Part shown: positions 15,871-24,696 of the stretch, in pieces
Position numbering within the stretch: position 1 is the stretch's first letter
How the letters are laid out: the number at the start of each line of letters is the position of its first letter
Source: SAR202 cluster bacterium bin22
GTDB lineage: Bacteria; Chloroflexota; Dehalococcoidia; Lucifugimonadales; UBA3495
Reading direction: 5' to 3'
Assembly (NCBI GenBank): GCA_002238505.1
Contig: MPMM01000002.1
Span: 248,001 to 312,000, forward strand
Length of the DNA stretch: 64,000 bases
Notes under the pieces: generated by a model
Database searches by the model: none
What the model was told of the DNA's origin: nothing
Seen by the model: only the letters and a program-made list of their open reading frames with translations
Program-made: the position numbers and the translations under genes

Positions 15871-18117
15871 ATGGTGAACAGCCATTCAACCCCGCTACAA
15901 GCCCTCAAGGAACACTTTGGGTATGACAGTTTCCGACCATTGCAGGAGGAGATTGTCGAGAACGTGTTGTCGGGGCATGACAGCCTGGTGCTGATGCCCA
16001 CGGGCGGGGGCAAGTCGCTGTGCTACCAGTTGCCCGCCGTCTGCCTGCCTGGGATGACCCTGGTGGTGTCACCGCTGATCGCCCTGATGAAGGACCAGGT
16101 GGACGCGCTGAACGCCAACGGAATTGGCGCGCGTTTCATCAACAGTTCCCTTACGTCATCGGAGATTGAACTGGCCCAGGCCCAGGCTTCCCGGGGACGG
16201 GTGAGGATCTTGTACGTCGCCCCGGAACGGCTGGCGATTCCGGGGTTTCGACGTTTCCTGCAGGGAGTGGACCTGAGCCTGATTGCCGTGGACGAGGCCC
16301 ACTGTATTTCCGAGTGGGGCCACGAGTTTCGCCCCGATTACCGCAATCTAAGGCAGCTGCGGGGTGACTTCCCCGGGGTTCCAACCATTGCCCTGACGGC
16401 CACCGCCACCACCCGGGTACGGGAGGATATTGTTGAACAGCTAGGGCTGCAACAAGGCAAGGTATTCCTGTCCAGCTTCAACCGCGCCAACCTGACCTAC
16501 TCAGTCGAAAACAAGGAAGGATACTGGGGCAAGCTGCTGTCCCTGCTGCAGTCCCGCGACGGCGAGTCGGCCATAATTTACTGCTTCTCCCGTCGAGAAA
16601 CGGAAGAACTGGCGGATGACCTTAACGAACGGGGTATGCCGGCCCGCGCTTACCACGCGGGGCTGGACCCGGAAGTCCGCCGCCGAAACCAGGAAGACTT
16701 TATCCGGGACCGGGTGCCAATCATTGTGGCCACCATAGCTTTTGGTATGGGGATAGACAAGCCGGATATCCGCCTGGTGGTCCACCACTCGCTGCCCAAG
16801 TCGCTGGAAGGCTATTACCAGGAGACGGGCAGGGCCGGACGCGACGGGCTGCCCAGCCACTGCGCGCTGTTCTATTCCTATGCGGACCGGGCCAGGCAGG
16901 AGTACTTCATCAACCAGTTGGAAAACCGGGTGGAGCAGCAGAATGCCTACCAAAAGTTGAACAAGATGGTGGAATTTGCCGAGGTTCCTATTTGCCGCCG
17001 GAAGTCCATACTTACCTATTTTGGGGAGTACTGGGAACCGGAAAACTGTGGGGCTTGCGACGTTTGCCTGTCGGCCAGCCAGGAGTTCGATGCAACTGAG
17101 GTTGTGCAGAAGGTTCTGTCGGCGGTGATACGAACCGGGGAGCGCTTCGGCGCGCAACACGTGGCCAAGGTACTGCGCGGCAGCCGGGAGAAGCGGGTGC
17201 TGGAACTGGGACACGAGCGGCTGAGTGTCCACGGCATCGTCAACGATTTCACTGAAGAGCAACTGAGGGAGGTGATGGGTCAACTCAGGGCAAATGGCCT
17301 GCTGGTTCGAAACGAAGGAGAGTACACGACCCTTTCGGTTTCCTCGAAAGGGAGGGAATTCCTGAACCAGCGCCGGAAACTTGCCCTGCCCAGGCTGAAG
17401 TCTGCTGAAGTGGGGGATGGTAAGACAGGTCGAGTCTCCAGGGGAATTGGCGAAGCGGGAGTCGGTCCGGGAATAGAGGACTACGATCCGGCCCTGTTTG
17501 AGGAGTTGCGGGCGCTGCGGCGCCAGTTGGCCGACGAACAGGACGTGCCTCCTTTCGTGGTTTTCAACGATGTGGCCCTGAGGTATATGGCGGCTGCTTT
17601 CCCCCAATCGCTGGAGAGTTTTGGTCGCGTGCCCGGGGTGGGGAGCGCGAAGCTGGAGCAGTATGGCGACAGGTTCGTTGCAGCGATAACCACCTTTGCC
17701 CAGGCCCGGGGCCTGGCAGACCGCACCGGGGAGATGGGTCTCTCGCGGAATTCAGAGTCGTCACGAAGAACCAGCGGGCGTCGGGAACGACAGACGGCAG
17801 GACGAAGCTCAACCTATGAACAAACCAGGCAAATGTTGTCCCAGGGTCTGACCATAGGCGAGATTGCTAGCCAAAGGGGCCTGGCCCATACCACTATCAT
17901 CGGGCAGATCGAACGTATGGCGGCCCAGGGGCAGGAACTGTCGCTGGAGCATTTGCTGCCCTCGCCCGACAGGCTGCAGAGAATAAAGGAGGCGCTGGAT
18001 GTCTGCGGAGACCAGTACCTGAAACCCCTTCGAGAGTACCTGGGCCAGGAGTTTGAGTACGACGAACTGCGGCTGTCGCGGCTGGTCTTGCGGGAAATGG
18101 ATCGGAATGAGGATTAA
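15871..18117 (+). CDS. recQ: ATP-dependent DNA helicase RecQ
   Basis: 748 residues. A 3'-5' helicase for recombination and fork repair. Visible motifs are FRPLQEEIVENVLSG (Q motif), MPTGGGKS (Walker A, about 42-49), DEAHCISEWGHEFRPDY (from 141), IALTATA, AIIYCFSRRE, IATIAFGMGIDKPDIR and QETGRAGRDG. The RecQ zinc site (CRRKSIL...ENCGACDVC), a winged helix, an HRDC domain (about 545-610) and a C-terminal helix-turn-helix (LTIGEIASQRGLAHTTI) follow. ATG 15871 is preferred over the upstream in-frame TTG at 15862. Confidence 0.95.
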   Translation: MVNSHSTPLQALKEHFGYDSFRPLQEEIVENVLSGHDSLVLMPTGGGKSLCYQLPAVCLPGMTLVVSPLIALMKDQVDALNANGIGARFINSSLTSSEIELAQAQASRGRVRILYVAPERLAIPGFRRFLQGVDLSLIAVDEAHCISEWGHEFRPDYRNLRQLRGDFPGVPTIALTATATTRVREDIVEQLGLQQGKVFLSSFNRANLTYSVENKEGYWGKLLSLLQSRDGESAIIYCFSRRETEELADDLNERGMPARAYHAGLDPEVRRRNQEDFIRDRVPIIVATIAFGMGIDKPDIRLVVHHSLPKSLEGYYQETGRAGRDGLPSHCALFYSYADRARQEYFINQLENRVEQQNAYQKLNKMVEFAEVPICRRKSILTYFGEYWEPENCGACDVCLSASQEFDATEVVQKVLSAVIRTGERFGAQHVAKVLRGSREKRVLELGHERLSVHGIVNDFTEEQLREVMGQLRANGLLVRNEGEYTTLSVSSKGREFLNQRRKLALPRLKSAEVGDGKTGRVSRGIGEAGVGPGIEDYDPALFEELRALRRQLADEQDVPPFVVFNDVALRYMAAAFPQSLESFGRVPGVGSAKLEQYGDRFVAAITTFAQARGLADRTGEMGLSRNSESSRRTSGRRERQTAGRSSTYEQTRQMLSQGLTIGEIASQRGLAHTTIIGQIERMAAQGQELSLEHLLPSPDRLQRIKEALDVCGDQYLKPLREYLGQEFEYDELRLSRLVLREMDRNED

Positions 18118-18263
18118 GAAACTATCTCAAGATTGTTGAAGGCAGACCATTGGGCAAAATGCGGCAGCAAAAGATATTGCTTTTCACCCCCATTCCTTCG
18201 GCAGGCTCAGGACAGGCTCTGACCTTCCCCCGTCAAGGGGGAAGGGATTTTGAGATAGTCTCT
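18117..18263. repeat. MITE-like element with 14-bp terminal inverted repeats
   Basis: The left arm (18117-18130) and right arm (18250-18263) are inverted copies with 13 of 14 bases matching around ACTATCTCAA. Inside are a copy of the dispersed TTCGGCAGGCTCAGG repeat and a CCTTCCCCC/GGGGGAAGG hairpin (18223-18246). The arm begins inside the recQ stop codon. There is no coding capacity. It may also work as the recQ terminator. Confidence 0.45.
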
Positions 18264-18451
18264 AAGTGGTTGGGGCCCGGGCTCCGAAACTGGCTGCCAG
18301 CGCTCACACTTCGGCATGGTCCAGGGTTCTGGGATTCGAGGTAGCGTCGGTTCTTCGGGATACACAATGGGGAAGCAGGGCGCCACAAGGGCCGTCCCTG
18401 CGGGGTGACCGGCGCCTTCTTTAGTCGAGGGACCCTGACGGCTGCCTTTCG
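18264..18451. other. Spacer between the MITE-like element and the next promoter
   Basis: Together with the element before it, this makes about 390 bases without a gene. I see nothing specific in this part. Confidence 0.4.
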
Positions 18452-18480
18452 TTGTTGTCAGATACGGTGCGTGTTAGAAT
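18452..18480 (+). promoter_or_regulatory. Promoter of the exported YtkA-like gene
   Basis: TTGTTG (18452-18457), 17 bases, TAGAAT (18475-18480) with an upstream TGT forming an extended -10. Start of transcription would be about 18487, some 20 bases before the proposed TTG start. Confidence 0.55.
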
Positions 18481-18506
18481 ATTGGCACACTGTAACTATT
18501 TGGATT

Positions 18507-19073
18507 TTGAATTTGTTCGCTTCCTCCCCCGGTAGCAGGATATTACTGCTCCTCCTTATTCTGGCTGGCACCACCATCCTTGGCAGCGTTGTTTTCGTTA
18601 CTGCCCCGGTTTTCGCCAATGGCAGCGCGACGCTGATTGACACCCAGGAACAGGGTCCCTACAGGTTCGAGGTTTCCATACTGCCGAGCAGGGCCATCGT
18701 CAACAATACCCACCTGAGCCTGAGAGTCGTTGCCCTGGAAACCGAAGAGACCCTGACCGCGGCTACTGTGAGGGTTTCGGCAGATGGCCCGCACCTGGGC
18801 AATGAGTTCGGCCCAATAATAGTCGATAACGATGTCCTGCCCCAGTTCTTTGAGACTACCCTGCCGTTCAGCGTTCCCGGCCTTTGGAAAGTGAACATCA
18901 GTGTGAACACGGAACTGGGGGACGAGACCATAACTGTGCTCATGGACGTTCGGGAAGGGCGCCCTATAAACCTGATCCTGGTGGCCGCAATTGCGGTGGC
19001 AGTCATTGCCGTGGGTATCTGGACATATGACCGGATTCGGTCGGGCATGCGACGCCGCCGGGCAAACGGGTAG
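18507..19073 (+). CDS. Exported YtkA/FixH-like beta-sandwich protein with C-terminal membrane anchor
   Basis: 188 residues from TTG 18507. An N-terminal hydrophobic signal (SRILLLLLILAGTTILGSVVF, in parts) ends near VFANG. A beta-sandwich domain follows (about 40-150), with LSLRVV, ATVRVSADGP and LPFSVPGLWKVNISV, the last being the pattern of YtkA-like domains. One membrane helix (NLILVAAIAVAVIAVGIW) and a short basic cytoplasmic tail end the protein. The start is chosen from the promoter position. It is the first of three exported-protein genes in a row, two of them His-rich, which suggests handling of metals (probably copper) outside the membrane. Confidence 0.65.
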   Translation: MNLFASSPGSRILLLLLILAGTTILGSVVFVTAPVFANGSATLIDTQEQGPYRFEVSILPSRAIVNNTHLSLRVVALETEETLTAATVRVSADGPHLGNEFGPIIVDNDVLPQFFETTLPFSVPGLWKVNISVNTELGDETITVLMDVREGRPINLILVAAIAVAVIAVGIWTYDRIRSGMRRRRANG

Positions 19074-19137
19074 GCTGCATTCCCGGGCGTTATGAAACGT
19101 CCCAGGCCCCGGCCAATCCGGTGAACGACTGAGATAA

Positions 19138-19560
19138 ATGTCACAGTTCCTTCGCCCCTGCATAATCATAGCCTTGTACGCGCTGCTGCTGCCCGTGGCG
19201 GGCCCGTTGCTGGACCACCATTACGTGGAGTGGCAGCACAACCACGGCCACGTCTATTTCGGCAGCGGGGCCGGCGACAACCAGGGCTACCACGTCCACG
19301 TTTATGACTCCAGCGGAACTCACGGCCATATTGCCGCAGCGGACCTGGCGAATGGACAGCAGCTTCCGGATGGCGTCTCTTTCCTGGTCAACTATGATGG
19401 CTCGGGAAGCGGGCTGATAATTTCGCCCTCCGGACCATCTACTGACGGGCTGCATTTCCCCGACCCTGGGCAGGGCCCGTTGCTGGCTGCCTTCGCCGCC
19501 CGGGAAGTTGTCCCCAACGAGACAGTTACTTTTCCTCCCACAAAGCCCCCCGCGGCATAA
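19138..19560 (+). CDS. Exported His-rich small protein
   Basis: 140 residues. An N-terminal signal or anchor (LRPCIIIALYALLLPVAGPL) is followed by HHYVEWQHNHGHVYF and GYHVHVYD and then a THGH motif, a dense cluster of histidines. The rest is Gly/Ser/Asp/Pro-rich and ends with PPTKPPAA. The histidines predict binding of a transition metal; the specific metal is not shown. The ribosome site is weak, so it may be translated together with the upstream gene 64 bases away. Confidence 0.65.
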   Translation: MSQFLRPCIIIALYALLLPVAGPLLDHHYVEWQHNHGHVYFGSGAGDNQGYHVHVYDSSGTHGHIAAADLANGQQLPDGVSFLVNYDGSGSGLIISPSGPSTDGLHFPDPGQGPLLAAFAAREVVPNETVTFPPTKPPAA

Positions 19561-19694
19561 CTCCTGACGGGCCGAAGCGCTAGCTCCGGCCATATCTAAT
19601 CTGGCGTCACAGGTAAGGATCCGGGCCAACCGGTAGCCCTTTCTGTTGGGCGTCAGGTAGTTCCGTTATTCCATGCTTTCGTTCAGGAGTTGTT

Positions 19695-20972
19695 ATGCAT
19701 ATCTTCAGGAAGGGCAAATTAGTCCTGTTAGCAGGGCTTCTGACGCCCGCATTAATTCTCGCGGCCGCATGCGGCGCCAGCGCTCCATCAGAACCCGCGA
19801 GCCCAACATCGGAGGACGCGGCTCCTTCAGCAGCGGTGGCGGTCAGCTTTATGGAGAACCGGCTTACTCCCGAAACCATCCAGGTCAAACAGGGTGACGA
19901 TGTTGTGTTGAACCTGGAGACGGACCGCCCGGGAACCTTCCATATTCACGGCTATGACCTGCAGAAGGACGCCGTGGTAGGGGAGGTAAGCGAGTTTCAA
20001 TTTGTGGCGGATGCTACCGGACGGTTCCGGATCAATTTCCACAGCGCCCCTGACCAGTCCACCGGGTCAATGGAACACATGCCCATGGAGTCTGCGGTCC
20101 CGGTAAGCATTTCCGTATCCGCCGACGTTGTGGACGGGGGTGTACACGTGAAGATCGACACCGATGGCTGGGACTGGTTACCCGAAGAAGTAAACGGGGC
20201 CAATATTGATGGTGCGGGCCACGCCCACATCTACGCCGACGGAGTCAAGCTGAGCCGGGTTTACGGCCCATACCACTACGTTCCAGACCTTGCAACCGGA
20301 GAGCATGAAATCAAGGTCTCATTAAACAGCAACGACCACAGTGAGTTGTCCTGGCAGGGGGCGTTGCTGGAAGCCAAAACCTCTATAACCATCCCGGATG
20401 CGACCGCAAGCGCCGACCACGGGACCCCAAGAGCCATTGAATCGATAGAGGCAGATGCGCCCATGTCTCTGGAGGTTACGGTCCATGAGGATCCCCTGGG
20501 CGGCTACAACGTGCAGGTGCAGCCGGTGGGGTTCGAGTTTTCTTCCGCCATCGGCCAGTCCCACATGCCCAACAAAGGATATGCAATGCTCAGCATTGAC
20601 GGCGAGGAATTCAACCGGATGTACGTTTCCTGGTTCCAAACGCCGGCGCAGGGAGAAGGGGTACACACCTTCACTGTTGCGCTGCTGAACAACCTGGGCA
20701 TGCCTTACGTTCTTGAAGGCCAGCCAGTGGAAACCTCAGTGCAGGTACAGGAAGGACCCAAAGGGGACGCTACAGGCGGCAGCCAAGCTGGGCATCACGA
20801 TGCTTCCGCAGGACCGAATTCCCCGGATTCGATGGCAGCAGCCGGCGGTGGAAGCGGCGCCGGTCACCACGCAGATGGCTCAGACGCCTCCGCAGGTCAC
20901 CATAATGGCGGCGGGAACGCTTCTTCGGTCGAAGAGTTGGAGGTAGGATACCTGGAAGTGCTGCCGCGATAG
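19695..20972 (+). CDS. Cupredoxin-type lipoprotein with two homologous beta domains and His-rich tail
   Basis: 425 residues. A signal with LAAAC (lipidated Cys26) precedes a cupredoxin-like domain (about 46-116, with LTPETIQVKQGDDVVLNLE, TFHIHGYD and GRFRINFH). Two mutually similar domains follow at about 148-233 and 268-352: GGVHVKIDTDGW...GHAHIYADG...VYGPYHY and GGYNVQVQPVGF...GYAMLSIDG...MYVSWFQ. The tail has three GHH motifs in a Gly/Ser/Asp-rich context. An AGGAG ribosome site lies five bases before the ATG. Copper binding outside the cell is the likeliest role, inferred from the fold and the histidines. A bidirectional terminator follows. Confidence 0.75.
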   Translation: MHIFRKGKLVLLAGLLTPALILAAACGASAPSEPASPTSEDAAPSAAVAVSFMENRLTPETIQVKQGDDVVLNLETDRPGTFHIHGYDLQKDAVVGEVSEFQFVADATGRFRINFHSAPDQSTGSMEHMPMESAVPVSISVSADVVDGGVHVKIDTDGWDWLPEEVNGANIDGAGHAHIYADGVKLSRVYGPYHYVPDLATGEHEIKVSLNSNDHSELSWQGALLEAKTSITIPDATASADHGTPRAIESIEADAPMSLEVTVHEDPLGGYNVQVQPVGFEFSSAIGQSHMPNKGYAMLSIDGEEFNRMYVSWFQTPAQGEGVHTFTVALLNNLGMPYVLEGQPVETSVQVQEGPKGDATGGSQAGHHDASAGPNSPDSMAAAGGGSGAGHHADGSDASAGHHNGGGNASSVEELEVGYLEVLPR

Positions 20973-21012
20973 ATCGGCAATTGCACGCCACAATAGTCCA
21001 TCAGCATAGACT

Positions 21013-21040
21013 AGGGAGCGACCAATTTGCCGCTCCCTTC
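21013..21040. terminator. Bidirectional terminator between the cupredoxin gene and purL
   Basis: AGGGAGCG (21013-21020)/CGCTCCCT (21031-21038) with a 10-base loop lies between convergent genes. Confidence 0.55.
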
Positions 21041-21076
21041 TGCTGTTGCGGGGGAGATCCGGGCGAAAAAAGCTGT

Positions 21077-23302
21077 CTATGCCGGACTGGCCATTGCCCT
21101 TTGCAGTCCGCCTTCCCAGGCATCTGCGATTTCCGAAATAGGAAGGTCGGCGTGGCTGCCCAGGTGGAACGTGGGGCCGCCGGTAACGCCCAGTTCCAGC
21201 AACGGCACTTTGGCTTCGAGGGCAAGTGCTCGCAATTGCTGCGCATGTTCCGGACGGACCGATATTACAATCCGGGACTGGCGTTCCCCAAAGTAAGAAC
21301 AGTCCCAACGATTGGGCAGCCGGGACAAGACGGGCCCCGCCCTGAAGCCCACGCTGTTGGGAATGCAGGACTCGGCCAAAGCCACGGCCAGGCCACCTTC
21401 GGCGCAGTCATGGGCGGAGGCGACTAAGCCCTGCTGAATGGCCCGGCGGCACAGGGCCTGGACCTGCTGCTCCAGGTCCAGTGAAATGGCGGGGCGGCCA
21501 AGAGCCAGGCCATGGACTTCGGCAAGAAGCTCGCTGCCCGCCAGGTCGGAGCTTCGCGGTCGAAATCTGGACTGACCTAGCAGGAACACAGTCAACCCCT
21601 CTTCGGTAAAGGCGGACCCGGTGCGAAGGGCCACGTCTTCCAGCAGGCCCAGGCCGCCAACGACAGGAGTGGGGTAAATGGCCTGGCCCTGGGACTCGTT
21701 GTAAAGGCTCACGTTGCCGCTGACGACCGGGACGCCCAGCACGCGGCAGGCCCGGGCAATGCCCCGCACGCACCATTCCAACTGGTAATAGATTTCCGGG
21801 CGCTCCGGGTTGCCAAAGTTTAGGCAGTCGGTAAGGGCCAGCGGTTCGGCCCCGGTGCAGGACAGGTTGCGACAGGCTTCGGCCACCACAATCTGCCCGC
21901 CACGGTAGGGGTCCAGATAGCAGTAGCGGCTGTTGCAGTCGATGGTAAGCGCCACGGCCTTTTCCGTGCCCTTGATTCTGAGCACCGCCGCATCGCCTCC
22001 GGGTCCGGCTACCGTGTTGGTCTGGACCTGGTGGTCATACCGCTGGTAAACGGAGCGCTTGCTGGCGATGTTGGGCGATGCCAGCAACCGGAGGAGAGTG
22101 TCATCAACTCCGTTATCCGGCAATGGGACGTCACTGATGTTCAGTTGTTGCCGCACCAGCTGCTCGCGGCTGGGCTGGCCCTTCAGCCGGTACCTGGGGG
22201 CTTCGGTCAAATGCTTGATGGGTAGCTGGGCGATGCCCTGTTCGCCATCCATGATATGGGCCTGCGGTTCCCGAATCACCTGGCCAATTTCCTTGCAGGG
22301 GACGTCCCATTTCTCAAAGACTTGCCGAACGTCGGCAACGTGTTCCGGCGACGTGACCAGCAGCATACGTTCCTGGGATTCGGAAAGCATGACTTCGTAT
22401 CCGGTCATCCCCGGCTCGCGCCGGTGTACCTGGGAAATGTCGAGAATCAAGCCGCGCCGCCCCCGGTAGGCCGATTCGATGGCCGCGCTGGTGAGGCCAG
22501 CGGCGCCCAGGTCCTGAATTCCGGTGACGAAACCGGTCTCCAGCGCTTCCAGGCAGGATTCGATCAGGACCTTTTCCAGGAAGGGGTTGCCCACCTGGAC
22601 GGTGGGCCGCAGTTCCTGTTCCTCTTCAAAAGTTCGGGAGGCGAGGCCGGACGCGCCGTGAATGCCGTCCCTCCCCGTGTCCGCGCCCACCAGGAGCAAC
22701 ACGCTACCGGACCGGCCGGCGGCGGCGGATGCCAGCCTGTCGCTGGAAACCAGTCCCACGCACATGGCATTGACCAGGGGATTGTAGGAGTAGGACTGGT
22801 CGAAGTAGATCTCGCCGGCCACATCTGGGACGCCGATGCAGTTGCCGTACCAGGAAATGCCCTCCACGACGCCCCGAAACAGGTGGCGGTTGTGGCTGGA
22901 GTCCGGGGGGCCGAATCGGAGGGAGTTGAGCAATGCAATGGGCCGGGCGCCCATGGCAAGAATGTCGCGGACTATCCCGCCCACACCGGTGGCCGCGCCC
23001 TGCAGGGGTTCCACGGCCGAAGGATGGTTGTGGGACTCGACTTTGAAGACCACGGCCAGGCCGTCGCCAATGTCCACGGCCCCCGCGTTTTCTGCCCCCG
23101 ACTGGGACAGCACACGAGGGGAGCGGCTGGGGAAGAAGCGCAGCAAGGGCCGCGAATGCTTGTAGCCGCAGTGTTCGCTCCAGAGGGCGCCGAACATTCC
23201 CAGTTCCACGGGGTTGGGTTCCCGGTCCAGGCGGTCCACGATCATGTCGTATTCGGCCTGGCTGAGGGCTATTTCGTCAAGGATTTCTTTGGTAACGGGC
23301 AT
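21077..23302 (-). CDS. purL: Phosphoribosylformylglycinamidine synthase subunit PurL
   Basis: 741 residues, the size of the small PurL type that works with PurQ and PurS. It makes formylglycinamidine ribotide (FGAM) in purine synthesis. Visible are MFGALWSEHCGYKHSRPLL, VVFKVESHNHPSAVEPLQGAATG (ATP/substrate site), GARPIALLNSLRFG, VGADTGRDGIHGASGLASR and SESQERMLLV. C-terminal features are VVSGNVSLYNES and ASAHDCAEGGLAVALAES. The ATG at 23302 is followed by VTKEILDEIALS, the typical beginning. argC and then purQ lie upstream on the same strand; purS is not seen nearby. Confidence 0.95.
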   Translation of the reverse strand: MPVTKEILDEIALSQAEYDMIVDRLDREPNPVELGMFGALWSEHCGYKHSRPLLRFFPSRSPRVLSQSGAENAGAVDIGDGLAVVFKVESHNHPSAVEPLQGAATGVGGIVRDILAMGARPIALLNSLRFGPPDSSHNRHLFRGVVEGISWYGNCIGVPDVAGEIYFDQSYSYNPLVNAMCVGLVSSDRLASAAAGRSGSVLLLVGADTGRDGIHGASGLASRTFEEEQELRPTVQVGNPFLEKVLIESCLEALETGFVTGIQDLGAAGLTSAAIESAYRGRRGLILDISQVHRREPGMTGYEVMLSESQERMLLVTSPEHVADVRQVFEKWDVPCKEIGQVIREPQAHIMDGEQGIAQLPIKHLTEAPRYRLKGQPSREQLVRQQLNISDVPLPDNGVDDTLLRLLASPNIASKRSVYQRYDHQVQTNTVAGPGGDAAVLRIKGTEKAVALTIDCNSRYCYLDPYRGGQIVVAEACRNLSCTGAEPLALTDCLNFGNPERPEIYYQLEWCVRGIARACRVLGVPVVSGNVSLYNESQGQAIYPTPVVGGLGLLEDVALRTGSAFTEEGLTVFLLGQSRFRPRSSDLAGSELLAEVHGLALGRPAISLDLEQQVQALCRRAIQQGLVASAHDCAEGGLAVALAESCIPNSVGFRAGPVLSRLPNRWDCSYFGERQSRIVISVRPEHAQQLRALALEAKVPLLELGVTGGPTFHLGSHADLPISEIADAWEGGLQRAMASPA

Positions 23303-23452
23303 GGGAACTCTACTTCGTCCTGTGGAGGAGACTGGGCCTGAACAGTCCTGGATACCGAATCTTGCCCGAAGGGCGTTTCTGGTGGACCGGCAAAGTTAAC
23401 CGGAAGGCGCTCCTATTTCGCTGTCCGAAACTACCCGGTCCTCGCCAAACCA

Positions 23453-24415
23453 TTAGGACTGGTCGGGGAGGCCAGCGCCTTCGTCAAAGTCCAGCATCAG
23501 GTTCAGGTTCTGAATGGCCGCGCCGCATGCACCTTTTCCCAGGTTGTCTAGCAGGGCTACCAGCAGGACGTGGCCGGAAGGATGGGGAGCGACGTGAAGC
23601 TGAATCCGGTTGCTGTCGTTGCAGACTTCCGGATTGAAACTGCGCTCGTTCACCGCGCCGGGTTCGGGAAGGTGGGCCACCTCGACAAATCTTTCGCCCT
23701 GGTAACGTTCATAGAGAACTTCCCAGACTTTCTCACCTGTGGCGCCGCCGGCCAGCATGGAAGCGTGGAGGGGTACCTGCACCCTCATCCCGCACCGGAA
23801 GGGGCCCACTGCCGGAATGAACTGGGGTTCTGAGGCCAGGCGGGCGTACTTCATCATTTCAGGGATGTGCTTGTGCCGGGCGTACAGGGAGTAGGGCGCC
23901 TCGTAGGGCAGGCTGTCCAGGCCATTTTCCGGGTCCTCCCACTTGCTGATGAGGGAGTTGCCGCCGCCGGAGTACCCGGAGAGGGCGTTGAGGGAAACGG
24001 GGGCCTCCGGAGCAAGCAGACCGGCATCCACCAGGGGACGCACCAACAGGCTGAACCCGGTGGGGTAGCAGCCGGGGTTGGATACCAGCTTGGCATTGTG
24101 GATAGTTTCCCGCTGCCCGGGCTCCAGTTCCGGCAGACCGTAGGCCCAGTCGTCGGCTACGCGGTGGGCGGTGCTGGCATCGATCAGTCGCGTGTCAGCG
24201 TCCTGTACCCAGCCGGCCACCTCCTGTGCGGCGTCGTCGGGCAGACATAAGACGGCAACGTCCGCCTCCATTATCTGGCCCCGGCGCTCTTCAGGATTGC
24301 GTCGCAGTTCTTCCGGCAGGGTCAGCAGTTCAATGTCGTCGCGTCCGGTCATCCACTGGTGGATGCGGAGGCCCGTAGTGCCGGTGTGCCCGTCAATAAA
24401 TACTTTTGGAAGCAT
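23453..24415 (-). CDS. argC: N-acetyl-gamma-glutamyl-phosphate reductase (type 2)
   Basis: 320 residues, typical of the shorter ArgC class. Reduces N-acetylglutamyl-5-phosphate with NADPH in arginine synthesis. LPKVFIDGHTGTTGLRI is the Rossmann beginning, DASTAHRV and YGLPEL follow, and SNPGCYPTGFSLL carries the catalytic Cys. ALSGYSGGG and the VQVPLHASM strand match the family. ATG 24415 is preferred over ATG 24430 because the family begins with KxFIDG. It is flanked by purQ and purL, an unusual neighbour for an arginine gene. Confidence 0.93.
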   Translation of the reverse strand: MLPKVFIDGHTGTTGLRIHQWMTGRDDIELLTLPEELRRNPEERRGQIMEADVAVLCLPDDAAQEVAGWVQDADTRLIDASTAHRVADDWAYGLPELEPGQRETIHNAKLVSNPGCYPTGFSLLVRPLVDAGLLAPEAPVSLNALSGYSGGGNSLISKWEDPENGLDSLPYEAPYSLYARHKHIPEMMKYARLASEPQFIPAVGPFRCGMRVQVPLHASMLAGGATGEKVWEVLYERYQGERFVEVAHLPEPGAVNERSFNPEVCNDSNRIQLHVAPHPSGHVLLVALLDNLGKGACGAAIQNLNLMLDFDEGAGLPDQS

Positions 24416-24604
24416 GTTCAGCCCCTGCATTGGTCCGTACTGGAAAGCAAAAGTTTAATACCTTTGCCGCAGCAGGCGCAACGCCGTCACCGCCGATTTC
24501 CTGGGGATTCGCTCGGAGACAGGTTCGCACTGTTGCGTGAAGGGCGAGGAGCTATGGTTGAAGAGCAGGCCTCACTGGCGAGCGGCAGTGATATCAATTA
24601 GGGC

Positions 24605-24616
24605 GGTTCGCGAACC
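24605..24616. repeat. 12-bp palindrome GGTTCGCGAACC
   Basis: A perfect palindrome in the purQ-argC spacer, within a larger GGGCGG...CCGCTGCCC hairpin-like stretch. It may be a terminator remnant or a protein-binding site. Confidence 0.3.
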
Positions 24617-24696
24617 ACCGCTGCCCTTTGCGTTGTTTGCTGTCACGGCACCAGGCGACCAGAACATGAGCGGTGCCCAGTTGGATCAAGGTTTTG

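Noticed and set aside
16501-17607. 368-residue minus-strand ORF
   Set aside because: Lies fully inside recQ on the other strand and shows no domain.
22256-23341. 361-residue plus-strand ORF
   Set aside because: Antisense to purL; composition is Gly/Val/Ala-rich shadow sequence with no motif, while purL is certain.
24359-24601. 80-residue plus-strand ORF in the purQ-argC spacer
   Set aside because: It overlaps the argC start on the other strand and has no ribosome site or recognisable motif.
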